Assembly: GCF_014647675.1 (NCBI RefSeq)
Contig: NZ_BMPQ01000021.1
Location: 31,705 to 95,704, forward strand
Length of the DNA: 64,000 nt
Source of the DNA: Streptomyces flaveus
GTDB lineage: Bacteria > Actinomycetota > Actinomycetes > Streptomycetales > Streptomycetaceae
Direction: 5' to 3'
Part shown: in pieces, positions 6,935-21,387 of the stretch
How positions within the stretch are numbered: position 1 is the stretch's first letter
How the letters are laid out: every line of letters begins with the position of its first letter
Translations under genes and position numbers: made by a program
The notes under the pieces: model-generated
What the model saw: the letters and a program-made list of their open reading frames with translations, nothing else
Told to the model about the DNA's origin: nothing
The model's database searches: none

Positions 6935-9900
6935 TTGGCCGCCTCGCGCACTGCCTCGACCGCGAATACGAACAACGGCGCCAGCACCGCCCCGCTGCGC
7001 ATCTCCTTTGCAAAGATCAAGGAGCCCCTCGAGGTTCCGAACCTTCTTGCGCTGCAGACCGAGAGCTTCGACTGGCTGCTCGGTAACGACGCGTGGAAGG
7101 CTCGTGTCGAGGCGGCTCTGGACAGTGGACAGGACGTCCCCACCAAGTCCGGCCTGGAGGAGATCTTCGAGGAGATCTCTCCGATTGAGGACTTCTCCGG
7201 GTCGATGTCGCTGACCTTCCGCGACCACCGTTTCGAGCCTCCGAAGAACTCCATCGACGAGTGCAAGGAGCGCGACTTCACGTACGCCGCCCCGCTCTTC
7301 GTCACCGCCGAGTTCACCAACAACGAGACCGGCGAGATCAAGTCCCAGACCGTCTTCATGGGCGACTTCCCGCTCATGACCGGCAAGGGCACCTTCGTCA
7401 TCAACGGCACCGAGCGTGTCGTGGTGTCGCAGCTGGTCCGTTCGCCGGGTGTCTACTTCGACTCCTCCATCGACAAGACGTCCGACAAGGACATCTTCTC
7501 CGCGAAGGTCATCCCGTCCCGGGGTGCCTGGCTGGAGATGGAGATCGACAAGCGCGACATGGTCGGTGTGCGCATCGACCGCAAGCGCAAGCAGTCCGTG
7601 ACCGTTCTGCTCAAGGCTCTCGGTTGGACGACCGAGCAGATCCTCGAGGAGTTCGGCGAGTACGAGTCCATGCGCGCAACCCTGGAGAAGGACCACACCC
7701 AGGGCCAGGACGACGCACTGCTCGACATCTACCGCAAGCTGCGTCCGGGCGAGCCCCCGACCCGTGAGGCCGCGCAGACGCTGCTCGAGAACCTCTACTT
7801 CAACCCCAAGCGTTACGACCTCGCCAAGGTCGGCCGCTACAAGGTCAACAAGAAGCTGGGCGGCGACGCCCCGCTGGACGCCGGGATCCTGACCGTCGAG
7901 GACATCATCTCGACGATCAAGTACCTGGTGAAGCTGCATGCCGGTGAGACCGAGACCGTCATGGGTGAAAACGGCGCGTCGATCGTCGTCGAGACCGACG
8001 ACATCGACCACTTCGGCAACCGTCGTCTGCGTAACGTCGGCGAGCTCATCCAGAACCAGGTCCGTACGGGTCTGGCGCGTATGGAGCGCGTTGTCCGTGA
8101 GCGCATGACGACTCAGGACGTCGAGGCGATCACGCCGCAGACCCTGATCAACATCCGGCCGGTCGTCGCCTCCATCAAGGAGTTCTTCGGCACCAGCCAG
8201 CTGTCGCAGTTCATGGACCAGAACAACCCGCTGTCGGGTCTCACCCACAAGCGCCGTCTGTCGGCTCTTGGCCCGGGTGGTCTCTCCCGTGAGCGGGCCG
8301 GCTTCGAGGTCCGTGACGTGCACCCCTCGCACTACGGCCGCATGTGCCCGATCGAGACCCCGGAAGGCCCGAACATCGGCCTGATCGGCTCGCTCGCCTC
8401 GTACGGCCGGGTCAACGCGTTCGGCTTCGTCGAGACGCCGTACCGCCGGGTCACCGACGGTTTCGTCACCGACGAGGTCGACTACCTGACCGCCGACGAG
8501 GAGGACCGCTTCGTCATCGCGCAGGCCAACGCGCCGCTGTCGGACGACATGCGGTTCGAGGAGTCCCGCGTGCTGGTTCGCCGCCGTGGTGGCGAGGTCG
8601 ACTACGTCCCCGGTGACGACGTCGACTACATGGACGTCTCCCCGCGCCAGATGGTGTCGGTCGCGACCGCCATGATCCCGTTCCTCGAGCACGACGACGC
8701 CAACCGTGCCCTCATGGGCGCGAACATGATGCGTCAGGCCGTGCCGCTGATCACCGCCGAGGCCCCCCTCGTCGGTACGGGCATGGAGTACCGCTGCGCC
8801 GTCGACGCCGGTGACGTCATCAAGGCCGAGAAGGCGGGTGTGGTCCAGGAGGTCTCCGCGGACTACGTCACCGTCGCCAACGACGACGGTACGTACACCA
8901 CGTACCGGGTCGCGAAGTTCTCCCGCTCCAACCAGGGAACCTCGGTCAACCAGAAGGTCATCGTCCACGAGGGCGACCGGGTCGTCGAGCACCAGGTGCT
9001 CGCCGACGGACCGGCCACCCAGGAAGGCGAGATGGCGCTGGGCAAGAACCTGCTCGTCGCCTTCATGCCCTGGGAGGGCCACAACTACGAGGACGCGATC
9101 ATCCTGTCGCAGCGCCTCGTACAGGACGACGTCCTCTCCTCGATCCACATCGAGGAGCACGAGGTCGACGCCCGTGACACCAAGCTGGGCCCCGAGGAGA
9201 TCACCCGGGACATCCCGAACGTCTCCGAGGAGGTCCTCGCCGACCTCGACGAGCGCGGCATCATCCGTATCGGTGCCGAGGTCGTCGCCGGCGACATTCT
9301 CGTCGGCAAGGTCACGCCCAAGGGTGAGACCGAGCTGACGCCGGAGGAGCGCCTGCTCCGTGCGATCTTCGGTGAGAAGGCGCGCGAAGTGCGCGACACC
9401 TCGCTGAAGGTGCCGCACGGCGAGATCGGCAAGGTCATCGGCGTCCGCGTCTTCGACCGCGAGGAGGGCGACGAGCTTCCCCCCGGTGTGAACCAGCTGG
9501 TGCGCGTGTACGTGGCGCAGAAGCGCAAGATCACCGACGGTGACAAGCTCGCCGGCCGTCACGGCAACAAGGGCGTCATCTCGAAGATCCTGCCGATCGA
9601 GGACATGCCGTTCCTGGAGGACGGCACCCCGGTCGACATCATCCTCAACCCGCTGGGTGTGCCGTCCCGAATGAACCCGGGACAGGTATTGGAGATCCAC
9701 CTCGGCTGGCTCGCCAGCCAGGGCTGGGACGTCTCCGGACTCGGCGAGGACTGGGCGCAGCGCCTCCAGGTCATCGGCGCCGACCAGGTCGACCCGCGTA
9801 CGAACGTGGCGACCCCGGTCTTCGACGGTGCCCGTGAGGACGAGCTGGCCGGTCTGCTGGAGCACACCGTCCCGAACCGCGACGGCGACCGCATGGTCCT

Positions 9901-10423
9901 CCCGTCCGGCAAGGCGCGACTGTTCGACGGCCGCTCCGGCGAGCCGTTCCCGGAGCCGATCTCGATCGGCTACATGTACATCCTCAAGCTCCACCACCTG
10001 GTCGACGACAAGCTCCACGCCCGCTCGACCGGTCCGTACTCGATGATCACTCAGCAGCCGCTGGGTGGTAAGGCCCAGTTCGGTGGCCAGCGGTTCGGCG
10101 AGATGGAGGTGTGGGCGCTGGAGGCTTATGGCGCCGCGTACGCCCTCCAGGAGCTGCTGACCATCAAGTCCGACGACGTCACCGGCCGCGTGAAGGTCTA
10201 CGAGGCCATCGTCAAGGGCGAGAACATCCCCGAGCCCGGCATCCCCGAGTCCTTCAAGGTGCTCATCAAGGAGATGCAGTCGCTCTGCCTCAACGTGGAG
10301 GTGCTGTCCTCGGACGGTATGTCCATCGAGATGCGCGACACGGACGAGGACGTCTTCCGCGCCGCGGAGGAGCTCGGTATCGACCTGTCCCGGCGCGAGC
10401 CGAGCAGCGTCGAAGAGGTCTGA
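6935..10423 (+). CDS. rpoB: DNA-directed RNA polymerase subunit beta
   Basis: 1162 aa from a TTG start. GGAAGGA at 6921-6927 sits 7 nt before this TTG, while the in-frame GTG at 6905 has no such site; homologues as I recall begin at the same Ala-Ala-Ser-Arg. The rifampicin region begins at residue 417 and carries the wild-type residues corresponding to E. coli D516 (D428), H526 (H438) and S531 (S443). The C-terminal region with FGEMEVWALEAYGAAY is intact. It is co-transcribed with rpoC (97-nt gap). Confidence 0.98.
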   Translation: MAASRTASTANTNNGASTAPLRISFAKIKEPLEVPNLLALQTESFDWLLGNDAWKARVEAALDSGQDVPTKSGLEEIFEEISPIEDFSGSMSLTFRDHRFEPPKNSIDECKERDFTYAAPLFVTAEFTNNETGEIKSQTVFMGDFPLMTGKGTFVINGTERVVVSQLVRSPGVYFDSSIDKTSDKDIFSAKVIPSRGAWLEMEIDKRDMVGVRIDRKRKQSVTVLLKALGWTTEQILEEFGEYESMRATLEKDHTQGQDDALLDIYRKLRPGEPPTREAAQTLLENLYFNPKRYDLAKVGRYKVNKKLGGDAPLDAGILTVEDIISTIKYLVKLHAGETETVMGENGASIVVETDDIDHFGNRRLRNVGELIQNQVRTGLARMERVVRERMTTQDVEAITPQTLINIRPVVASIKEFFGTSQLSQFMDQNNPLSGLTHKRRLSALGPGGLSRERAGFEVRDVHPSHYGRMCPIETPEGPNIGLIGSLASYGRVNAFGFVETPYRRVTDGFVTDEVDYLTADEEDRFVIAQANAPLSDDMRFEESRVLVRRRGGEVDYVPGDDVDYMDVSPRQMVSVATAMIPFLEHDDANRALMGANMMRQAVPLITAEAPLVGTGMEYRCAVDAGDVIKAEKAGVVQEVSADYVTVANDDGTYTTYRVAKFSRSNQGTSVNQKVIVHEGDRVVEHQVLADGPATQEGEMALGKNLLVAFMPWEGHNYEDAIILSQRLVQDDVLSSIHIEEHEVDARDTKLGPEEITRDIPNVSEEVLADLDERGIIRIGAEVVAGDILVGKVTPKGETELTPEERLLRAIFGEKAREVRDTSLKVPHGEIGKVIGVRVFDREEGDELPPGVNQLVRVYVAQKRKITDGDKLAGRHGNKGVISKILPIEDMPFLEDGTPVDIILNPLGVPSRMNPGQVLEIHLGWLASQGWDVSGLGEDWAQRLQVIGADQVDPRTNVATPVFDGAREDELAGLLEHTVPNRDGDRMVLPSGKARLFDGRSGEPFPEPISIGYMYILKLHHLVDDKLHARSTGPYSMITQQPLGGKAQFGGQRFGEMEVWALEAYGAAYALQELLTIKSDDVTGRVKVYEAIVKGENIPEPGIPESFKVLIKEMQSLCLNVEVLSSDGMSIEMRDTDEDVFRAAEELGIDLSRREPSSVEEV

Positions 10424-10520
10424 CGGGTCTGGCCGGGGCTCCCTGAACAAGAGCCCCGGCTAACCCCGGACCCCAGTCAGACCAGTGAAGAATCGACCCC
10501 GAAAGAGGGATTGACGACCA

Positions 10521-14420
<3,900 letters not shown>

Positions 14421-14437
14421 GCGAGCAGCTTGAGTTG

Positions 14438-14473
14438 AAGGGCGGTCACCCCGGGTTCGGGGTGACCGCCCTT
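14438..14473 (+). terminator. rpoBC terminator
   Basis: A perfect 15-bp stem (14438-14452/14459-14473) with a 6-nt loop lies 17 nt past the rpoC stop. Confidence 0.85.
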
Positions 14474-14581
14474 CGGCGTGCTGCGTGCTTCTACGGAAAC
14501 GAAAAAGCCGGGCAGGGAACCGATGCCGATATTGGCGCGTTAGAGGATGATGGAGGCATTCAGCTCCCGGGGGAGGTGTCC

Positions 14582-15130
14582 GTGTCGTACCCATCGCAGT
14601 GGCAGCCGTGGCAGGGCCAGGGCAGTAGTCCGCAGCCCTGGCAGGGCCAGAACGGCTCGTCGATGCTGGCTTCCCACGCCGACAGAGAGCGCGCAGTCGA
14701 CGTGCTCAGAGCGGGCTTCGGCGAGGGACGCCTGCAGCAGGCCGAGCTCGAGAAGCGCATCGCAAGGGCCTACGAGGCCCGTACGGTCGGCGAGTTGGCC
14801 CTGCTCGTCGCCGACCTGCCGCAGGGCCCCATGCCCGTGCCCATGGCCGCCTCGATGCCTGTACCGCGGACCTTCCTGCCCGCACAGCCGCCACCCACCA
14901 ACGGCAAGGCGGTCGGTTCCATGGTCTGTGGTGTGCTCACCACGATGACCTTCGGTTTCACCGGCCTGCCCGCCGTGATCCTGGGCCATTCGGCACGCGC
15001 CGAGATACGCCGCACCGGCGAGAGCGGCGAGGGCTTCGCGATGGCCGGACTCATCCTCGGCTGGCTGTCCGTCGCGGGCTGGGGCCTGTTCCTGATGCTC
15101 ATGATCGTGGCGGAAGCCTCGGGCGCCTGA
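14582..15130 (+). CDS. DUF1707 / DUF4190 membrane protein
   Basis: 182 aa from the GTG at 14582, which follows GGGGGAGG; the frame is open further upstream but overlaps the rpoC terminator. A Trp/Gln-rich N-terminus is followed by a DUF1707 domain (about 24-77, with ERAVDVLRAGFGEGRL). Two hydrophobic segments of DUF4190 type (about 110-135 and 150-175) flank GHSARAEIRRTGESGEGFA. No enzymatic motif is seen. It stands alone between rpoC and the str operon, as in relatives; the function is unknown. Confidence 0.85.
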   Translation: MSYPSQWQPWQGQGSSPQPWQGQNGSSMLASHADRERAVDVLRAGFGEGRLQQAELEKRIARAYEARTVGELALLVADLPQGPMPVPMAASMPVPRTFLPAQPPPTNGKAVGSMVCGVLTTMTFGFTGLPAVILGHSARAEIRRTGESGEGFAMAGLILGWLSVAGWGLFLMLMIVAEASGA

Positions 15131-15160
15131 CGGCCGGTTTCCTGTCTGCGCCCATTTGTT

Positions 15161-15189
15161 TTGACCGCAGCGTATGAGGTAGGTACGCT
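15161..15189 (+). promoter_or_regulatory. Candidate str-operon (rpsL) promoter
   Basis: TTGACC, a 17-nt spacer and TACGCT. It is about 190 nt upstream of the rpsL start and drives a leader containing the shared hairpin element at 15309. Confidence 0.65.
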
Positions 15190-15308
15190 CAGACCTTGTG
15201 CCTGGGGTGTGCCCTGGCTTCCGTGCGTGCCTTCAGACCGCAACGGAAACCGTCACCGGCCACCGTAATCTGCGCCCTTTCTGCCTTGCGGTGGGAGTCT
15301 GCAGCATT

Positions 15309-15333
15309 CGACACACCCGACCGCGTGGGTCGG
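15309..15333 (+). promoter_or_regulatory. Leader hairpin element shared with the rpsJ leader
   Basis: This 25-nt sequence matches 34125-34149 at 24 of 25 positions; the only difference is A15315 versus G34131. It can fold as CCGACC/GGTCGG (15317-15322/15328-15333) with a 5-nt loop. It ends 50 nt before the rpsL start. Confidence 0.7.
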
Positions 15334-15383
15334 CAACGTTCCAGGTTAGCTTCACCATTCGGCACACAGAAACCGGAGAAGTA

Positions 15384-15755
15384 GTGCCTACGATCCAGCA
15401 GCTGGTCCGGAAGGGCCGGCAGGACAAGGTCGAGAAGAACAAGACGCCCGCACTCGAGGGTTCGCCCCAGCGTCGCGGCGTCTGCACGCGTGTGTTCACG
15501 ACCACCCCGAAGAAGCCGAACTCGGCCCTGCGTAAGGTCGCGCGTGTGCGTCTGACCAGCGGGATCGAAGTCACCGCTTACATTCCGGGTGAGGGACACA
15601 ACCTGCAGGAGCACTCCATCGTGCTCGTGCGCGGCGGCCGTGTGAAGGACCTGCCGGGTGTTCGTTACAAGATCATCCGTGGCTCGCTCGACACCCAGGG
15701 TGTCAAGAACCGCAAGCAGGCCCGCAGCCGCTACGGCGCCAAGAAGGAGAAGTAA
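15384..15755 (+). CDS. rpsL: 30S ribosomal protein S12
   Basis: 123 aa. S12 sits at the decoding centre. The GTG at 15384 follows GGAGA; earlier in-frame starts are not conserved. K43 and K88, whose substitutions give streptomycin resistance, are wild type (TTTPKKPNS and GGRVKDLPG). First gene of rpsL-rpsG-fusA-tuf. Confidence 0.97.
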   Translation: MPTIQQLVRKGRQDKVEKNKTPALEGSPQRRGVCTRVFTTTPKKPNSALRKVARVRLTSGIEVTAYIPGEGHNLQEHSIVLVRGGRVKDLPGVRYKIIRGSLDTQGVKNRKQARSRYGAKKEK

Positions 15756-15757
15756 GA

Positions 15758-16228
15758 ATGCCTCGTAAGGGCCCCGCCCCGAAGCGCCCGGTCATCATCG
15801 ACCCGGTCTACGGTTCTCCTCTGGTGACCTCCCTCATCAACAAGGTGCTGCTGAACGGCAAGCGCTCCACCGCCGAGCGCATCGTCTACGGCGCCATGGA
15901 GGGTCTGCGTGAGAAGACGGGCAACGACCCGGTCATCACGCTGAAGCGCGCGCTGGAGAACATCAAGCCGACCCTCGAGGTCAAGTCCCGCCGTGTCGGT
16001 GGCGCCACCTACCAGGTTCCGATCGAGGTCAAGCCCGGTCGTGCCAACACCCTGGCGCTGCGCTGGCTGGTCGGTTACTCCCGCGCCCGTCGCGAGAAGA
16101 CCATGACCGAGCGTCTGCTCAACGAGCTTCTCGACGCCTCCAACGGCCTTGGTGCCGCTGTGAAGAAGCGCGAGGACACCCACAAGATGGCCGAGTCCAA
16201 CAAGGCCTTCGCGCACTACCGCTGGTAG
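15758..16228 (+). CDS. rpsG: 30S ribosomal protein S7
   Basis: 156 aa with an ATG start two nt after the rpsL stop. It nucleates assembly of the 30S head and contacts the E site; in other bacteria it represses the str operon. RWLVGYSRARREKTM and the C-terminal HKMAESNKAFAHYRW are typical. Confidence 0.98.
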   Translation: MPRKGPAPKRPVIIDPVYGSPLVTSLINKVLLNGKRSTAERIVYGAMEGLREKTGNDPVITLKRALENIKPTLEVKSRRVGGATYQVPIEVKPGRANTLALRWLVGYSRARREKTMTERLLNELLDASNGLGAAVKKREDTHKMAESNKAFAHYRW

Positions 16229-16267
16229 TCGCTACCCACATCGAGACCGAGAGAAGACCGAAGCCTT

Positions 16268-18394
16268 ATGGCTACCACTTCACTTGACCTGGCCAGGGTC
16301 CGCAACATCGGGATCATGGCCCACATCGACGCGGGCAAGACGACCACCACCGAGCGGATCCTGTTCTACACCGGCGTCTCCTACAAGATCGGTGAGGTCC
16401 ACGACGGCGCTGCCACCATGGACTGGATGGAGCAGGAGCAGGAGCGTGGCATCACGATCACCTCCGCTGCCACCACCTGTCACTGGCCGCTGGACAACGA
16501 CGACTACACCATCAACATCATCGACACCCCGGGGCACGTCGACTTCACCGTCGAGGTGGAGCGCTCGCTGCGCGTACTCGACGGTGCCGTGACGGTGTTC
16601 GACGGTGTCGCCGGTGTCGAGCCGCAGTCCGAGACGGTGTGGCGTCAGGCCGACCGTTACGGCGTGCCGCGTATCTGCTTCGTCAACAAGCTGGACCGTA
16701 CCGGCGCCGAGTTCCACCGCTGCGTGGACATGATCTCGGACCGTCTGGGCGCCCAGCCGATCGTCATGCAGCTGCCGATCGGTGCCGAGGCCGACTTCAA
16801 GGGCGTTGTGGACCTGGTCCGCATGAAGGCGCTCGTGTGGTCCGCCGAGGCGGCGAAGGGCGAGATGTACGACACCGTCGACATCCCGGCCACGCACGCC
16901 GAGGCCGCCGAGGAGTGGCGCGGCAAGCTGCTCGAGGCCGTCGCGGAGAACGACGAAGAGATCATGGAGCTGTACCTGGAGGGCCAGGAGCCCACCGAGG
17001 AGCAGCTGTACGCCGCGATCCGTCGCATCACCATCGCGTCCGGCAAGTCCAACGACACCACGGTCACCCCGGTGTTCTGTGGCACCGCGTTCAAGAACAA
17101 GGGCGTACAGCCCCTGCTCGACGCGGTTGTGCGCTACCTCCCGACTCCGCTCGACGTCGAGGCCATCGAGGGCCACGACGTCAAGGACCCGGAGCTGGTC
17201 GTCAAGCGCAAGCCGTCCGAGGACGAGCCGCTGTCCGCCCTCGCGTTCAAGATCATGAGCGACCCGCACCTGGGCAAGCTCACCTTCGTCCGGGTTTACT
17301 CGGGCCGCCTGGAGACCGGCACCGCGGTGCTGAACCCGGTCAAGGGCAAGAAGGAGCGCATCGGCAAGATCTACCGTATGCACGCGAACAAGCGTGAGGA
17401 GATCGCGGCGGTGGGCGCCGGCGACATCGTCGCCGTGATGGGCCTGAAGCAGACCACCACCGGTGAGACGCTGTGCGACGACAAGCAGCCGGTGATCCTG
17501 GAGTCCATGGACTTCCCGGCGCCGGTCATCCAGGTCGCCATCGAGCCCAAGTCCAAGGGTGACCAGGAGAAGCTGGGTGTCGCCATCCAGCGTCTCGCGG
17601 AGGAGGACCCCTCCTTCCAGGTCCACTCGGACGAGGAGACCGGCCAGACCATCATCGGCGGCATGGGCGAGCTGCACCTCGAGGTGCTGGTCGACCGCAT
17701 GAAGCGCGAGTTCAAGGTCGAGGCCAACGTCGGCAAGCCGCAGGTGGCCTACCGCGAGACGATCCGCAAGGCCGTCGAGCGTGTGGACTACACGCACAAG
17801 AAGCAGACTGGCGGTACCGGCCAGTTCGCCAAGGTGCAGATCGCGATCGAGCCGATCGAGGGCGGCGACGCCTCGTACGAGTTCGTGAACAAGGTGACCG
17901 GTGGTCGCATCCCGAAGGAGTACATCCCTTCGGTCGACGCCGGTGCGCAGGAGGCCATGCAGTTCGGCATCCTCGCGGGCTACGAGATGACGGGCGTTCG
18001 CGTCACGCTCATCGACGGCGCCTACCACGAGGTCGACTCCTCCGAGCTCGCGTTCAAGATCGCCGGTTCGCAGGCCTTCAAGGAGGCCGCGCGCAAGGCC
18101 AGCCCCGTACTGCTCGAGCCGATGATGTCCGTAGAGGTCACCACGCCCGAGGACTACATGGGCGAGGTCATCGGCGACATCAACTCCCGACGTGGTCAGA
18201 TCGAGGCCATGGAGGAGCGTGCCGGTGCCCGCGTCGTGAAGGGCCTGGTTCCGCTGTCGGAGATGTTCGGCTACGTCGGCGACCTCCGCAGCAAGACATC
18301 GGGTCGCGCGAGCTACTCGATGCAGTTCGACTCCTACGCCGAGGTTCCCCGGAACGTCGCCGAGGAGATCATCGCGAAGGCCAAGGGCGAGTAA
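16268..18394 (+). CDS. fusA: Elongation factor G
   Basis: 708 aa. This GTPase drives translocation. G1 is AHIDAGKTTTTERIL (K24), G2 RGITIT, G3 DTPGHVDF and G4 NKLDRTGA; domains II-V follow, including the domain IV segment with the conserved His of YTHKKQTGG. Full length, 39 nt downstream of rpsG. Confidence 0.98.
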   Translation: MATTSLDLARVRNIGIMAHIDAGKTTTTERILFYTGVSYKIGEVHDGAATMDWMEQEQERGITITSAATTCHWPLDNDDYTINIIDTPGHVDFTVEVERSLRVLDGAVTVFDGVAGVEPQSETVWRQADRYGVPRICFVNKLDRTGAEFHRCVDMISDRLGAQPIVMQLPIGAEADFKGVVDLVRMKALVWSAEAAKGEMYDTVDIPATHAEAAEEWRGKLLEAVAENDEEIMELYLEGQEPTEEQLYAAIRRITIASGKSNDTTVTPVFCGTAFKNKGVQPLLDAVVRYLPTPLDVEAIEGHDVKDPELVVKRKPSEDEPLSALAFKIMSDPHLGKLTFVRVYSGRLETGTAVLNPVKGKKERIGKIYRMHANKREEIAAVGAGDIVAVMGLKQTTTGETLCDDKQPVILESMDFPAPVIQVAIEPKSKGDQEKLGVAIQRLAEEDPSFQVHSDEETGQTIIGGMGELHLEVLVDRMKREFKVEANVGKPQVAYRETIRKAVERVDYTHKKQTGGTGQFAKVQIAIEPIEGGDASYEFVNKVTGGRIPKEYIPSVDAGAQEAMQFGILAGYEMTGVRVTLIDGAYHEVDSSELAFKIAGSQAFKEAARKASPVLLEPMMSVEVTTPEDYMGEVIGDINSRRGQIEAMEERAGARVVKGLVPLSEMFGYVGDLRSKTSGRASYSMQFDSYAEVPRNVAEEIIAKAKGE

Positions 18395-18436
18395 CTCACC
18401 CGAGTTCACGCCGTAGGCTTGACTCCGGAGCTTGCT

Positions 18437-18471
18437 GGGGCATTCCGTCACGATCGTGGCTGGAGTGCCCC
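18437..18471 (+). other. Imperfect hairpin between fusA and tuf
   Basis: GGGGCA/TGCCCC encloses TCC/GGA and GTCACGA/TCGTGGC, giving a long interrupted stem in the 153-nt gap. It may be a processing or attenuation site. A TTGACT at 18419-18424 could serve a separate tuf promoter, but the -10 is poor. Confidence 0.4.
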
Positions 18472-18547
18472 GGGCCCCGGCTTTCCAGCAAAGATCACCT
18501 GGCGCCGATGAGTAAGGCGTACAGAACCACTCCACAGGAGGACCCCA

Positions 18548-19741
<1,194 letters not shown>

Positions 19742-19778
19742 GCTTGTTGACTTGACCTGGTAGCTCAGCGAGCTGCTG

Positions 19779-19815
19779 AAAGGGCCCGTACGACTTCGGT
19801 CGTACGGGCCCTTTT
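19779..19815 (+). terminator. str-operon terminator
   Basis: A 16-bp perfect stem (19779-19794/19799-19814) has a TTCG tetraloop and ends in TTTT. Its position between tuf and the convergent tsr-like gene suggests it may act in both directions, since the stem is near-symmetric. Confidence 0.9.
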
Positions 19816-19914
19816 GCGTGCTCTGGGGTTGTTGTTCTGGGGTGGCTGGAGAAGTCGTCGCATTCGCTGACGCGGCATCGGCATTGGTGTCGGCATCTGC
19901 GGCCGACGTCCGGC

Positions 19915-20724
19915 TCAGCGGCTGACGGCGATATTCCTTTGGAAGCGCTCGTGCAGCGCGATACCGACTGAGACCGAGACATTGAGGGACTCGGTGGAAT
20001 CGATCATCGGGATGGAGACCGTTGTGGCGGACGTCTTCTTGAACAATTCGGAAGGGCCGCCCTTCTCGCTGCCGAACAGCAGGGCCAGCCGGTCCTGGTT
20101 GCCGCCGAGGTCCTTGACGGTGAGTTCACCGCCCGCTTCGAACGCCATCAACGGCATTCCGCTGTCCTGGACGAAGGCGGCCGCTTCCTCGCGACTGGCG
20201 AGAACGACGGGGAGGGAGAAGACGTAGCCCCGGCTGGCCCTCAGCAGGCGCCGGTCGGCGATGGTGGCGAGATCGCTGTCGACCAGGACGATTCCCGAGG
20301 CCCCCATCGCGAGGGAGGTCCGGACGATCGCGCCGATGTTCCCGACGATCTTCACGCCGTCGAGAACGACGACGTCTCCGCCGCGCTCCGCGATGTCACT
20401 GAACCGCGCCGGCCGGGGGACGCGTGCGATACCGAAGGTCTTGGCCTTTCGCTCCCCTTTGAACAGCTGATTGACGACCGACGATTCAACGAGGCGGACC
20501 GGCACATTTCGCTGCCGGCACAGGTCGAGCAGTTCGGGAGAGAACGGAATGCTGTCGCTGCCGTACACCTCGATGAATTCCACCCCCGCTGCCAGGCATT
20601 GCATGAGGGGTTCGGTGTCCTCGATCAATACCGTCTTGATGCTGGATCTCGACGGCTTGGTGACGTCGAGAATTCGCTGCATCGCGGGATCGGAAAGGGA
20701 AGTGATGGTGGCCAGCTCGTTCAT
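19915..20724 (-). CDS. tsr: Thiopeptide-resistance 23S rRNA (A1067-2'-O)-methyltransferase
   Basis: 269 aa, matching the S. azureus Tsr / S. actuosus NshR family from end to end as I remember them. It is predicted to 2'-O-methylate A1067 of 23S rRNA and so block thiostrepton/nosiheptide binding at the L11 site. The N-terminal domain includes VEFIEVYGSDS; the SPOUT domain has N129 and R135 in GNIGAIVRTS, LLFGSEKGGPSELF and the knot segment SLNVSVSVGIALHE. A possible -10 (TAGGAT, 20736-20731) lies 6 nt before the ATG, so the mRNA may be leaderless; the AGGA within it could instead act as a ribosome site. Convergent with tuf. Confidence 0.93.
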   Translation of the reverse strand: MNELATITSLSDPAMQRILDVTKPSRSSIKTVLIEDTEPLMQCLAAGVEFIEVYGSDSIPFSPELLDLCRQRNVPVRLVESSVVNQLFKGERKAKTFGIARVPRPARFSDIAERGGDVVVLDGVKIVGNIGAIVRTSLAMGASGIVLVDSDLATIADRRLLRASRGYVFSLPVVLASREEAAAFVQDSGMPLMAFEAGGELTVKDLGGNQDRLALLFGSEKGGPSELFKKTSATTVSIPMIDSTESLNVSVSVGIALHERFQRNIAVSR

Positions 20725-20791
20725 GTGCCGATCCTAACAGCGCTGTGTAACGGCGAATTTCGCCGAGAAAGCGCGGGCGCCGTTGCGCCGT

Positions 20792-21247
20792 TCACAGGGG
20801 CGGGACGGGCCGCGGTCCGGGTGGCGTGATCGTCAGCTCGGCCCAGACCGTTTTGCGCGGAGGCAGGTCGGGTGTGACGCCCCAGCGGTCGGCCAGGGCC
20901 TCGACGAGGAGGAGCCCACGGCCGGACTCGGCCTCGGGGGAGGGTTGTTGAGGGTCGGGAAGCGGTCGGTCTCCGCGTGTGTCGGTCACCTCGATGCGTA
21001 CGAGGTCGTCAGTTGCCGTCAGGCGGAGGTGGAAGTCCCTTCTCGGTACGCGTCCATGCGTCACGGCGTTGGCGGCCAACTCCCCGACGACGTGCGCCGC
21101 CTTCTCGAACGGCAGCCCCCAGGAACGGAGTTGCTCGGTGGCGAGCAGTCGGGCCAGGCGGGCGCCGCGCCGAGTTGAGGAGAGCTGCACGGCGAACCGG
21201 CGTGCGGTGGCGGGGACTTGGGCGGCTTGAGCGGTTTCGGCGTTCAT
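20792..21247 (-). CDS. RsbW-like ATP-binding regulatory protein (HATPase_c)
   Basis: 151 aa. It is a single GHKL ATPase fold of the anti-sigma-factor kinase type. N-box residues are in VVGELAANAVTHG, the G1 box in EVTDTRGDRP and the G2 box in GRGLLLVEALADRWG. It is divergent from a DUF5753 HTH regulator and a DUF397 protein, the recurring Streptomyces triad linked to development. The target is unknown. Confidence 0.88.
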   Translation of the reverse strand: MNAETAQAAQVPATARRFAVQLSSTRRGARLARLLATEQLRSWGLPFEKAAHVVGELAANAVTHGRVPRRDFHLRLTATDDLVRIEVTDTRGDRPLPDPQQPSPEAESGRGLLLVEALADRWGVTPDLPPRKTVWAELTITPPGPRPVPPL

Positions 21248-21387
21248 GTGACTCAGCGTGCCGGAGGTTGCCTACGCTGAGCTGCGATGACGCCTGTGCG
21301 TACCGGGACTGTCCCTCCGTTGTCTTGTTCTGTCTCGGCTGTCTTGGGTGTCGTACGGGTACGGGTGGGCGTTGGAGGTGGGTGGGC

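Noticed and set aside
8183..8280. Rifampicin-resistance changes in rpoB
   Set aside because: The positions matching D516, H526 and S531 are wild type.
15384..15755. Streptomycin-resistance changes in rpsL
   Set aside because: K43 and K88 are wild type.
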